Shown piece after piece: positions 1 through 8,358 of a DNA stretch of 64,000 nt (positions are counted from its first letter, which is position 1; the number at the start of each line of letters is the position of its first letter). The stretch comes from JAVBLP01 sp052034625 (GTDB taxonomy: Bacteria > Elusimicrobiota > Endomicrobiia > Endomicrobiales > Endomicrobiaceae): NCBI GenBank assembly GCA_052034625.1, contig JBPOII010000012.1:62001-126000 (forward strand). Direction: 5' to 3'. The notes beneath the pieces were generated by a model, which worked only from the letters and a program-made list of their open reading frames with translations, did no database searches and was not told where the DNA came from. A program made the position numbers and the translations under genes.

Positions 1-356
1 GCGGTTTTATGAGCGGAATGAAGATCCCCAAGATAATATATAAAACGAAAGAAGAGAGAGCAAAACTTTTAAAATTTATAAAACGATTTAAACCGGTTTG
101 CAATGGTTTTCTTGATAATATAGAAGTCATAAAGTTTAGCAGCACAAATGATATTATTTTTGTAACTCATGACGATACAATAATTTATTGGGGCGATGAA
201 AGGCCGGAATATCTTTCACATAAATTCGATAAATTTGAAAAAATATATGTTGATGCTATGTCAAAACATAAAAAAATTGAATATATTGATATGACACTTT
301 ATGACTTGGGCAGGGCTGTTGTAAAACCTCAAACAGAAGAAATAACTGAAATTTAA
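1..356 (+). CDS. ftsQ: Cell division protein FtsQ, C-terminal part (5' end outside window)
   Basis: The reading frame is open from the window edge, so the true start lies upstream; the ATG at position 9 is probably internal. What is seen is the last ~117 residues, a soluble domain with a final beta-strand segment (YIDMTLYDLGRAVVKP) typical of the end of FtsQ/DivIB beta domains. FtsQ is a single-pass inner-membrane divisome protein that links FtsA/FtsZ-dependent assembly to septal wall synthesis; the membrane helix and POTRA domain would be upstream. The family call rests mostly on position: it ends 15 bases before ftsA in the classic ftsQ-ftsA-ftsZ order. Sequence conservation of FtsQ is low, so motif support is weak. 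Confidence 0.75.
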   Translation, partial: GFMSGMKIPKIIYKTKEERAKLLKFIKRFKPVCNGFLDNIEVIKFSSTNDIIFVTHDDTIIYWGDERPEYLSHKFDKFEKIYVDAMSKHKKIEYIDMTLYDLGRAVVKPQTEEITEI

Positions 357-371
357 TAAAAGGAAATAAAA

Positions 372-1613
372 ATGGCAAAACAGATTCTTATAGCAGGTCT
401 TGATATCGGAAGCAACAATGTATGTTGTGTTGCAGGAGCAAGAGATGAGGATGCCAGACTTATAAAAATACTTGGTGCGGCTAATGTTCCTTGCAGCGAC
501 GGCATAAAAGCCGGTGCGGTTATCAATATTCAAGAAGCTGCAATGTCTATTGCCAGAGCTTTTGAAGATACGGAAAAAGCTGCTGGTAACCAGATAGGCA
601 ATGTTGTTGCGGCTATAAGAGGAAGCTTTGTTGAAGCTAAGAACTCAAAAGGTGTAGCAAATATAAACCATTCTAACAGGGAAATTACAGAAGAGACTGT
701 GGCCAATGCTTTAGACAGCGCCAGAAAGATGATAAAGATAGATACCGAACATGAGATCTTGCAGATAGTTCCAAGAGAATTTATACTTAATCAGCAAAGA
801 GGCATACAAAATCCCATAGGCATGGAAGGAACTTTTATCGAAGTTGATGTGCATGCTCTTGTGGCTTCCAGCAGTAATATAGGAAATATCTTAAAAGCTA
901 TGAATTCAGTTGATGTTCCTTGCGATGATAAAGTTTACGGTTATCTTGCCGCAAGCGATATACTGGTTACCAAAGAAGAAAAAGAGCTTGGCTGTCTGGT
1001 TATAGATTTTGGCGGACTTACTACCGGTATTGTGCATTATTCCGACGGGATAATAAGATACAGCAATGAAGTTCAGGTAGGGTCCGATTATATAACAAGA
1101 GATATTATGCATAAACTCAGAGCTTCTTTTGCTGTTTCTAAAGAGGTGAAAGAGATGTATGGTGCGGCTTTCGCTAATCCTGGACTTAAAAACACTGAAT
1201 TTGAATATAGAGGTGCAGACGGCAGAAGTACAAGAAAGTATGACAGAGCTCAGCTTGTTGAAATAATACAGCCTAGGATAGAGCAGATATTGTTCGTAAT
1301 TGAAGAGATGATGAAGAAGACGCCTTATGGAGGACAGTTTCTCTCAGGCGGGATAATACTTACAGGCGGAGGTTCCCTTCTTGAAGCTCTTCCCGAAGCT
1401 TTTGAAAAGTATTTTGGCTGTTCAGTGAGAATGGGAGTTCCAAATCCTGAAAAGATCGTCGGACCTCAAGAAATAGTTTCAAATCCGACGTATACTACGG
1501 CAATAGGTGCAATAGCATCTACTCTTTCAAGTGCCTATACGACATATTCATCCAAGTCTTCAGGTCCGGGGTTTTTTTCAAAATTAAGCAGATGGTTTGA
1601 GGAAACATTTTAA
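372..1613 (+). CDS. ftsA: Cell division protein FtsA (actin-like ATPase)
   Basis: This 413-residue protein has the actin/Hsp70-type phosphate-1 motif near the N-terminus (GLDIGSNNVCCVAG, residues ~9-22), a phosphate-2-like motif in the middle (VIDFGGLTTGIVHY) and an adenosine motif (GGIILTGGGSLLEAL, ~residue 326). FtsA polymerises at the inner face of the membrane and tethers FtsZ to it. The last residues (FFSKLSRWFEETF) form a short amphipathic helix, which is the known membrane-targeting element of the family. An AAGGAAA ribosome site precedes the ATG at 372. The stop codon directly abuts the ftsZ ATG, so the two are probably translated in a coupled way. Confidence 0.96.
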   Translation: MAKQILIAGLDIGSNNVCCVAGARDEDARLIKILGAANVPCSDGIKAGAVINIQEAAMSIARAFEDTEKAAGNQIGNVVAAIRGSFVEAKNSKGVANINHSNREITEETVANALDSARKMIKIDTEHEILQIVPREFILNQQRGIQNPIGMEGTFIEVDVHALVASSSNIGNILKAMNSVDVPCDDKVYGYLAASDILVTKEEKELGCLVIDFGGLTTGIVHYSDGIIRYSNEVQVGSDYITRDIMHKLRASFAVSKEVKEMYGAAFANPGLKNTEFEYRGADGRSTRKYDRAQLVEIIQPRIEQILFVIEEMMKKTPYGGQFLSGGIILTGGGSLLEALPEAFEKYFGCSVRMGVPNPEKIVGPQEIVSNPTYTTAIGAIASTLSSAYTTYSSKSSGPGFFSKLSRWFEETF

Positions 1614-2705
1614 ATGAAAATTATTTTGCCGACGGAAAATACTAACAGCGGTCAGCCTGCTCTGATAAAAGTAATAGGTGTCGGAGGAGGCGGCTCTAAT
1701 GCGGTTAACAGAATGATAGCCGCAAATGTTTCAGGCGTTGAATTTATTGCTGTAAATACAGATGTCCAAGTTTTAAGAGAGTCAGCGGCTCCTGTGAGAG
1801 TGCAGATTGGCGAGAGGATATCCAAAGGTCTTGGAGTCGGCGGCAATCCGGTAGTCGGACAGAAAGCTGCAGAAGAAAGTATGGATATAATCCGCGAGAC
1901 GGTAAAAGGTGCGGATATGGTTTTTGTAACAGCCGGAATGGGCGGCGGAACAGGTACAGGCGCGGCACCGATAGTTGCACAGATAGCACGTGCTGAAGGT
2001 ATTTTGACTGTAGGGGTTGTAACAAAACCGTTTGGTTTTGAAGGCGAAGTAAGGATGAACCAGGCAGAAGAAGGTATCAGAAATCTTAAAAATTATACCG
2101 ATACTCTTATAGTAATACCTAATGAAAGGGTCTTTAATGTTGTTGACGAAAGAATGTCCGCAAAAGCTTTATATCAGATAATAGATGATGTTTTAAGGCA
2201 AAGCGTGCAGGCGATAACCGATGTTATAACCGTTCCGGGCGAGATAAATATGGATTTTGCCGATGTAAGGACTATTATAAGTAATTCAGGAACGGCATTG
2301 ATAGGTATCGGTGAAAGTGCAAGTTCAGATAATGTGAAAGAAGCTATCACAAAAGCGATATCAAGTCCGCTTTTAGATAATTATGATATTTCACAGGCTG
2401 AAAAAATGCTGATAAATGTTACTACGAATTCTACTGTTTCCGCTCTTAAGATCAAAGAGATAGGCGAAGTGATAAAGAGTTATGATATGAACGGACATAT
2501 CTATTACGGGCATGCGATAGACAATAGACTGGACGATAAAATAAAAATAACTATAATAGCTACCGGTTTCAAGTCAGATGTTCCTGAGAAAAAAGAATTG
2601 GGACAGGCAACTTTGTTCGATGCCGATTTGAATACAAATGAACAAAATGAGATAGATTTTTCAAAGCCGGCATATACATATTGGAAAAGTAAAAAATTAA
2701 AATAG
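1614..2705 (+). CDS. ftsZ: Cell division GTPase FtsZ
   Basis: FtsZ is the tubulin homologue that forms the division ring. The 363-residue product shows the nucleotide-binding GVGGGGSNAVNRM segment (~residue 22), the tubulin signature GMGGGTGTGAAP (~residue 105) and the T7-loop region NMDFADVRTI. The GTPase core ends at about residue 315, leaving only ~45 residues of linker plus tail. The tail DFSKPAYTYWKSKK replaces the usual D-I-P-x-F-L-R/K-x-K peptide that binds FtsA and looks divergent but still ends basic. The ATG follows the ftsA stop directly, and GAGG at 1599-1602 is the likely ribosome site. Confidence 0.97.
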   Translation: MKIILPTENTNSGQPALIKVIGVGGGGSNAVNRMIAANVSGVEFIAVNTDVQVLRESAAPVRVQIGERISKGLGVGGNPVVGQKAAEESMDIIRETVKGADMVFVTAGMGGGTGTGAAPIVAQIARAEGILTVGVVTKPFGFEGEVRMNQAEEGIRNLKNYTDTLIVIPNERVFNVVDERMSAKALYQIIDDVLRQSVQAITDVITVPGEINMDFADVRTIISNSGTALIGIGESASSDNVKEAITKAISSPLLDNYDISQAEKMLINVTTNSTVSALKIKEIGEVIKSYDMNGHIYYGHAIDNRLDDKIKITIIATGFKSDVPEKKELGQATLFDADLNTNEQNEIDFSKPAYTYWKSKKLK

Positions 2706-2711
2706 CTGAAG

Positions 2712-3368
2712 ATGAAAAGAACTCTTATAAAAGAAAAAAGTTTTTCAGATAATTGTTTTACAACAACAAAGCCTTGCGGAAATATGAAAGACAGTTCCGA
2801 AAGGTTTTCTTTTTTGCTTTCCGAAAACATTTTTCCTGAAAATACCGTACTTACAGATCAAGTTCATGGAAACAATGTGCAAATTATAAATGAAAGCGAC
2901 AAAGGTTCGTTTATAAAAGAATGTGACGCGCTGATAACAGATGATAAAAGCATAGTTATGGGAATATTTACTGCTGACTGTATGCCTGTGATGATATGTT
3001 CAAAGGATGCCGCTATAAGAGCTGCTGTTCATGCCGGATGGAGAGGTCTTAAGGCAGGCATAATAGAAAAAACAATTAATATTTTTAAAGAAAAATTCGG
3101 CATAAATCCGCAAGAACTCAAAGCTTATATAGGTCCGCATATACAAGAATGTTGTTATGAGGTCAGTCCTGATTTTGAAAAAATATTTAATATCTCTTTG
3201 AAAAACGGGAAATTTAATTTGTCGAAAATAGCTGAAAATATAATGAAAAATGAAGCTATTAATGAAGTTTACCTTAGCGGCTATTGTACATGTTGTGATA
3301 AAAATGATATGTTTTTTTCATATAGAAAGGATAAGACTGAAAAAAGAGTACTCACCTTGTTTTGCTGA
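2712..3368 (+). CDS. pgeF: PgeF/YfiH-family multicopper-like purine nucleoside phosphorylase (laccase domain)
   Basis: The 218-residue protein belongs to the YfiH/LACC1 (Cu-oxidase_4) family. Recognised motifs are DQVHGNN (~residue 54), the FTADCMPVM block with the metal-binding cysteine (~residue 94), HAGWRGLKAG with the metal-binding histidine, YIGPHIQECCYEV and the C-terminal CCDKNDMFFSYRKD. Family members bind Zn or Cu through H/C/H and have been shown to act as purine nucleoside phosphorylases/adenosine deaminases; PgeF has also been linked to peptidoglycan editing. It lies six bases after ftsZ, a frequent neighbourhood for this gene in several phyla. The 3' end overlaps the convergent minus-strand gene by 17 bases. 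Confidence 0.93.
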   Translation: MKRTLIKEKSFSDNCFTTTKPCGNMKDSSERFSFLLSENIFPENTVLTDQVHGNNVQIINESDKGSFIKECDALITDDKSIVMGIFTADCMPVMICSKDAAIRAAVHAGWRGLKAGIIEKTINIFKEKFGINPQELKAYIGPHIQECCYEVSPDFEKIFNISLKNGKFNLSKIAENIMKNEAINEVYLSGYCTCCDKNDMFFSYRKDKTEKRVLTLFC

Positions 3369-4188
3369 TTTTTGTACTTTCATATGCTTTTTTAAATGCT
3401 TCATCAATTATTTTCTCATTTTCACTGTGAATAGCAGCAAAACTTTCATTGAAAGGATTAATTTTTAAATTTGCCGGATCGAAATTTTTGATATCGTGCA
3501 ATGTTTTATATATTCCATTTTGTGCATATTTGTTAAGCTGAATGCTTGGTGTAACTTGATGATCGGAATGAGATATGTGTTTTATAATATTTCCTCTGGC
3601 AAAAAACAAGCATATTATTATAAGGATGCAAATTGTAATTATGTTTTTTTTTCTGTCAAAAATTTCATATTCGGAAGTTTTAATAGCAAATGAAACGGTT
3701 AAGAAAAGTATTACAAGAATTGACAAAAGTATAAAAGAGAGAGAAAAAATTAAGATTATAAGTATCCTTGTGTCAAAATAGGCTAATAATGCGATAAGTT
3801 GTGCAATGAAGTCTGAGTTTATGTGAGGGATGCTTTGAAATGTTATAAGTGCACCTATGTTAAGGAAAAATAAGGTAAGAAACCCTAATATATAGTATAT
3901 CTTTATAAGGGCTGTTGTAGATTTAGGTATTGCTGGTGAATCTACAGCCGGAAAAAGTAAAATGATTATCAAAACAGGCAGATTTAAATAAGCAAATGTT
4001 GAAAGATGGAATCTGGCAGCTTGAAAAAAAACTTTAAATATATCGATTTTTGGAAAGACAGATAAAAAATTAGAATCATAAACAAGGAAAACACCTATGG
4101 ATAAAACCATTAAGAGTGTAAAAAAGAATAAGTTGATCCACACAATTCTTTTTAGTAAAACATTAATATTATATCTAGAATTTATCAT
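3352..4188 (-). pseudogene. N-terminal membrane half of an LTA-synthase/sulfatase-like protein; catalytic domain missing
   Basis: The 278-residue frame has five hydrophobic segments in its first ~190 residues, then a stretch (QVTPSIQLNKYAQNGIYKTL) and a short soluble tail. This arrangement matches the membrane part plus linker of LtaS/MdoB-type phosphoglycerol transferases and membrane sulfatases, in which the alkaline-phosphatase-fold catalytic domain follows directly. Here the protein stops where that domain should begin, after an AFKKAYESTK-like segment, and continues only into pgeF on the opposite strand. The usual N-V-[IV]-x-[IVL]-x-x-E-S catalytic nucleophile region is absent. I read it as a decayed or truncated gene, though a stand-alone membrane protein cannot be excluded. 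Confidence 0.55.
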
Positions 4189-4390
4189 TTAAATATTCTA
4201 ATCATAAAATAAATAAAAGTAAATAGAAATAAAAGCGTCAAATTCAAAAACTCAAGATATTATAAAAAAGCCGCCCAACAGGTTTTTTGTAAAATTTTCA
4301 TAGTATTATTGATATTAAATCTTTCATTAAAGAAAAGAGCAGGTTTGTTTTTTCTTATAAATTTGTATAATTTAAGTGTAAACTTACCTT

Positions 4391-6055
4391 ATGGAGATGC
4401 TTGTGCTTTATGAAACAGATAGGATCATTGCTGAAAATGGTTACAAAGGAATATTCAAATATCTTTACAGCGGATATCTTGAAATAAAGAGACTGCTTCT
4501 GTTACCCTCTGTATTGTTTTCTTTTCATTACAATGATTTCAGCATAAAACAACAAAAAAAACGGATAAGACGAATAAAAGCGGTTAAAGTTATTATTTTT
4601 ATTCTTGTTTTAACTGTTTTTGTTGCTCTGTGCTATGCTCTTTCAAGTTTTTTACCTTTCTTTGTCGCTCTCATAACGGCTCTTGCACTTTCTTTCCTTT
4701 CAGTGCCGATAATAGGAGTATTTGTGCAGGCATTGAATAATTTTATTGAAGAAAAGGTAGGTCCATCCAAACTGACATATCCTTTATCGGAATCACAGCT
4801 TGATAAAATGAGGGATACATATTTCATTTTATCCGGGGAAAAATTGATGGCTGCTGTAAATGAATTTGTGAGCCATAAAGATGATGTGCAAGATCTGTTT
4901 GCTAATCCGTATCATTATCACGATGGACTTTTTATAAAAGCCAGAATACAGATGCTTCTGGAGATACTTTATCTTAGAACGGCTGAAAGAAGGATGAAAG
5001 ATGCGCAGGATCTCTTAATAGATTTTCTGTATGCTCTCTACACAAGATTTGATTCAGTTATTTTGCAGGAACTTATGACAAATCATTCTTTAAACGAAGA
5101 TATTTCAGAAATTAAAAAGAAAGATATTTTACAATTCTACTTTACTATAAACGATACAATGTTTAAAAAGAGCTATCCTAAAGACAGGTTGGCAAGAATT
5201 AAGAACCAGAATGAGCTTGTAAAGTTTCTTTTTGTTATAGAAAAAGAAAAAGAGGGTTTCAGCTGGGAAAACTGTTTAAATATTATAGAAGAACGTAAAT
5301 TTGGAACTATTTCAGCCCAGCTTCTTATAAACCACTTTATGAAAATTACGGGATTTGTACCCTTTAATATATTCGGAAAATATCTTTCTTCCGGCGAACT
5401 TAACGATGTAAAAAAAGCACTTTCTTCGACATCCGGTCGAGATGTTCTCTTAAAAGAGCTTGAAGAAAAAGAAATACCTAGAGAAATATCATTGCTATAC
5501 ATAAGATCTGCTTTTTTAGCTTCAGAGATTTATGCAATATTGGTCGATACGGAAAATCCTATAGAGTTTCGGCTTTATTCGTTGTTCACGCTGAGCAGAC
5601 ACTCTTGTCCTGCAATGGCTTTAAGGGCACTTATTTTTGACGGAATGAACACGAATATAAGCATTATGGAGTCATCTCACTATGATAAGCCCGTTGTGGA
5701 TAAAGCGCTTGCCAATGATCTTATTAAAGAAAGTAAAAAATACATTGAAAACATAAAAAAACAAAAACCCGATAAAAGAAATGATTTTTTTAATGCCGTA
5801 AATACGGAAATAACTTTTACGGCTATGGCTGTTATTGCCCATAAAAACAACAAGAAAGTCGACATTGTCGATTTTCTTAAACAACTCAAATATACATTCG
5901 GCAATGGAAAAGAAGTTGAAATGATACTGTCTCTTTCAGAAAGCGGGGATTTTGAAAGTTTTGGTATACCGTTAAAAAATACTAAAAAGTATTTCGAATC
6001 ATTAAATAAAATTATAGAAGAAGTAAAATTTTCACTGGATTTGTTTGATGAATAA
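4391..6055 (+). CDS. Unknown membrane protein with two adjacent transmembrane helices and a large cytosolic domain
   Basis: I do not recognise this 554-residue protein. After ~60 N-terminal residues and a basic patch (QQKKRIRRIKAVK) there are two hydrophobic segments (about residues 67-90 and 92-117), then ~430 soluble, largely alpha-helical residues with many charged positions and no catalytic motif I can name. A TATAAT box lies at 4366-4371, about 20 bases upstream of the ATG; no clear -35 or Shine-Dalgarno site is seen, and ATG 4397 is an alternative start. It is divergent from the truncated sulfatase-like gene and ends before a terminator at 6105-6133, so it is probably monocistronic. Confidence 0.8.
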   Translation: MEMLVLYETDRIIAENGYKGIFKYLYSGYLEIKRLLLLPSVLFSFHYNDFSIKQQKKRIRRIKAVKVIIFILVLTVFVALCYALSSFLPFFVALITALALSFLSVPIIGVFVQALNNFIEEKVGPSKLTYPLSESQLDKMRDTYFILSGEKLMAAVNEFVSHKDDVQDLFANPYHYHDGLFIKARIQMLLEILYLRTAERRMKDAQDLLIDFLYALYTRFDSVILQELMTNHSLNEDISEIKKKDILQFYFTINDTMFKKSYPKDRLARIKNQNELVKFLFVIEKEKEGFSWENCLNIIEERKFGTISAQLLINHFMKITGFVPFNIFGKYLSSGELNDVKKALSSTSGRDVLLKELEEKEIPREISLLYIRSAFLASEIYAILVDTENPIEFRLYSLFTLSRHSCPAMALRALIFDGMNTNISIMESSHYDKPVVDKALANDLIKESKKYIENIKKQKPDKRNDFFNAVNTEITFTAMAVIAHKNNKKVDIVDFLKQLKYTFGNGKEVEMILSLSESGDFESFGIPLKNTKKYFESLNKIIEEVKFSLDLFDE

Positions 6056-6070
6056 TTTGCAGTTGTCTTT

Positions 6071-6100
6071 TTGACTAAATTCTCAATACTTTGTTATAAT
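6071..6100 (+). promoter_or_regulatory. Sigma-70-type promoter of the aromatic amino-acid operon
   Basis: TTGACT (6071-6076) and a perfect TATAAT (6095-6100) are separated by 18 bp. The expected start of transcription, about 6106-6108, falls inside the upstream arm of the terminator hairpin at 6105-6126, and the first gene (pheA) starts at 6149. Confidence 0.8.
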
Positions 6101-6104
6101 ATCT

Positions 6105-6133
6105 AAGCCCTCCTAAAAGAGGGCTTATTTTTT
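6105..6133 (+). terminator. Intrinsic terminator after the 4391-6055 gene
   Basis: AAGCCCTC (6105-6112) and GAGGGCTT (6119-6126) form a perfect 8-bp stem with a six-base loop, followed by ATTTTTT. It ends read-through from the gene upstream. The start site of the pheA promoter lies within the first arm, so transcripts starting there should lack part of the stem. Confidence 0.85.
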
Positions 6134-6148
6134 ATAAAAGGTTGAAAT

Positions 6149-7213
6149 ATGAGGAAGAAGCTTTCAAAAGCAAGAGAATCAATAGATAAAGTAGACATAC
6201 AGATAGCAAAACTTATTGATAAAAGAGCAAGGCTTGCACTTGAAGTCGGAAAAGCTAAAGGTGCATCAAATGCAAGTATATATGTGCCTTCCCGCGAGAA
6301 AGAAGTTCTTAAAAATGTGATTAAAGCGGGTAAAGGCATTTTGAGCGATGAAGCTTTTGAAAATATATACACAGAGATTATTAGTGCATGCAGAAATCTT
6401 GAACAGCCGACTAAAGTTGCATTTTTGGGGCCGTGGGCTACTTTTACACATCAGGCAGCTATGAAACATTTTGGTTCATCCGGATTTTTTGTACCGGCAT
6501 CTACGCCTCTTGAGGTTTTGAAAGAAGTTGAAAGCGGACGTGCGGATTTTGGTGTTATACCTATAGAAAACTCAAATGAAGGTTCGGTAAATATTACTCT
6601 TGATATGCTTGTGGATACAGAACTCTTTGTGTGCGGCGAGATTAATTTGAAAATAGAACAGTGTTTTCTGGTAAAAGATCATAAAAGCAAAATAGTAAAA
6701 ATATATTCTCATCCGCATGCATTGGCACAATGCAGTATTTGGATAAACAAAAATTATCCGAATGTAGAACTTGTACCAACTAATTCTACTGCAGAAGCGT
6801 CAAAGAAAGCTTCAAAAGAATCTAATTCAGCTGCGATAGCTTCGGAAGCTGCATCAAAAATTTACGGACTTCACGCTTTGCATAAAGGTATTCAGGATAG
6901 TAAACAGAATTATACAAGATTTTTTGTTTTAGGAAAGATACATTCCAAGCGTACGGGAAAAGATAAAACAAGTCTTGTTTTTATGATAAAAGATGGAGTG
7001 GGGACACTTTATAATATACTTGGAATTTTTAATAAGCTTAATATAAATCTTACAAAGATAGAATCACGCCCGACAAAAAAGAAAGCATGGGAATATGTTT
7101 TCTTTGTAGACTTTGAAGGGCATTCCCAAGATACAAAAACGGCAAAAGCTATAAATGAACTTAAAAAGAAATGTGTTTTCGTGAAAATACTAGGCTCATA
7201 TCCTAAAGGATAA
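6149..7213 (+). CDS. pheA: Bifunctional chorismate mutase / prephenate dehydratase (P-protein)
   Basis: The 354-residue protein makes phenylpyruvate from chorismate. Residues ~1-85 are an AroQ-type chorismate mutase (KARESIDKVDIQIAKLIDKRA), ~90-270 a prephenate dehydratase (FLGPWATFTHQAA, PIENSNEGSVN, and the TRFFVLG block), and ~275-354 an ACT domain (SLVFMIKDGVGTLYNIL) with the ESRPTKKKAWEY segment that in this family binds phenylalanine. This implies feedback inhibition by Phe. It is the first gene of the operon, followed 22 bases later by hisC. An AAGG-type ribosome site lies just upstream of the ATG. Length and domain order are usual for the family. Confidence 0.96.
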   Translation: MRKKLSKARESIDKVDIQIAKLIDKRARLALEVGKAKGASNASIYVPSREKEVLKNVIKAGKGILSDEAFENIYTEIISACRNLEQPTKVAFLGPWATFTHQAAMKHFGSSGFFVPASTPLEVLKEVESGRADFGVIPIENSNEGSVNITLDMLVDTELFVCGEINLKIEQCFLVKDHKSKIVKIYSHPHALAQCSIWINKNYPNVELVPTNSTAEASKKASKESNSAAIASEAASKIYGLHALHKGIQDSKQNYTRFFVLGKIHSKRTGKDKTSLVFMIKDGVGTLYNILGIFNKLNINLTKIESRPTKKKAWEYVFFVDFEGHSQDTKTAKAINELKKKCVFVKILGSYPKG

Positions 7214-7235
7214 ATAAAAAACAGAGGAAATGAAA

Positions 7236-8357
7236 ATGGACATAACAAAAATTATAAGACAAAGCTGCAAAGGTTTTGAACCTTATGTTGCAGGAAAACC
7301 CATAGAAACATTGAAGAGAGAAATGGGGTTAAAAAATATTATAAAACTTGCATCAAATGAAAACCCCTTAGGACCTTCAAAAAAAGCATTGAAAGCTGTT
7401 AAAGATAATGCTGAAAAAATATTTTATTATCCTGACTCAAATTCATATGAACTAAAAAAAGCTTTGTCGGAACGATATTCTATGCCAACCGAAAATATAT
7501 TTGCGGCAGCTGGCGGAGATGAAATAATAGAACTTGTAGCAAAATTATTTTTTAACCCTGAAGATGAGATAGTTATGTCCAGACATTCTTTTATAAGATA
7601 TGGAATGGCGGCACAGCTTATGGGGTCAAAAAGTGTAGTTGTCGAAATGAAAGACGGTCTTATCCACGATCTTGAGGCTATGGCAAAAGCCTGTAATGAA
7701 AAGACAAAAGCCGTTTTTATAACAAATCCGAATAACCCTACAGGCACATATAATACAAAGGCTGAACTGGAAAAGTTCTTAAGAATTTTACCTAAGAATA
7801 AATATGGGGTTAAGCCTATAGTGATAATCGATGAGGCTTACTTTGAATATGCCGCTTTGATCAAAAATTATCCGAACGGATTAAATTATTTGAAAAAAAA
7901 TCCTAATTTAATAGTCTTTAGAACTTTTTCAAAAATATATGCTCTTGCGGGATTAAGGGTGGGTTATGGTTTTGCAAGTAAAGAAATAGTTGATTATATA
8001 GAAAGGATGAGACCTCCTTTTAATGTTAATCTGCTTGCTCAAGCTGCAGCAGTTGCAAGCATAAAAGATAAAAAACAGGTAATAAAAGGACAGAAACTCA
8101 TAAAAAAAGAAAAAGATTTTCTTTATAAAGAGTTTAAAAAATTAAAAATTGAATATATCCCTTCAGCCGCTAATTTTATTCTTATTAAGACTGCTCCTGT
8201 AAAAGGTAAAGATTTTTTTAAGGCAATGTTAAAGGAAGGTGTGATAATAAGGGCAATGGATGAATATCAGTTGCCTGATTGGGTCAGGATCACTGTAGGT
8301 TTGCATGAAGAAAATAAACTATTTATAAAAAAATTAAAAAAAGTATTGGGGAAATAA
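7236..8357 (+). CDS. hisC: Histidinol-phosphate / aromatic aminotransferase (fold type I PLP enzyme)
   Basis: This 373-residue aminotransferase has the HisC-type N-terminal block LASNENPLGPS, the NPNNPTGTY motif, the IIDEAYFEY motif and the PLP lysine in TFSKIYALAGLRVGYG (Lys233). Family members convert histidinol phosphate, and many also transaminate phenylpyruvate and 4-hydroxyphenylpyruvate. Its position between pheA and the DAHP synthase gene, in the aromatic operon and away from other his genes, suggests that the aromatic reaction is at least part of its job. I chose ATG 7236 because GAGG (7224-7227) is then eight bases away; an in-frame ATG at 7230 would be only two bases from it. Confidence 0.93.
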   Translation: MDITKIIRQSCKGFEPYVAGKPIETLKREMGLKNIIKLASNENPLGPSKKALKAVKDNAEKIFYYPDSNSYELKKALSERYSMPTENIFAAAGGDEIIELVAKLFFNPEDEIVMSRHSFIRYGMAAQLMGSKSVVVEMKDGLIHDLEAMAKACNEKTKAVFITNPNNPTGTYNTKAELEKFLRILPKNKYGVKPIVIIDEAYFEYAALIKNYPNGLNYLKKNPNLIVFRTFSKIYALAGLRVGYGFASKEIVDYIERMRPPFNVNLLAQAAAVASIKDKKQVIKGQKLIKKEKDFLYKEFKKLKIEYIPSAANFILIKTAPVKGKDFFKAMLKEGVIIRAMDEYQLPDWVRITVGLHEENKLFIKKLKKVLGK

Positions 8358-8358
8358 G

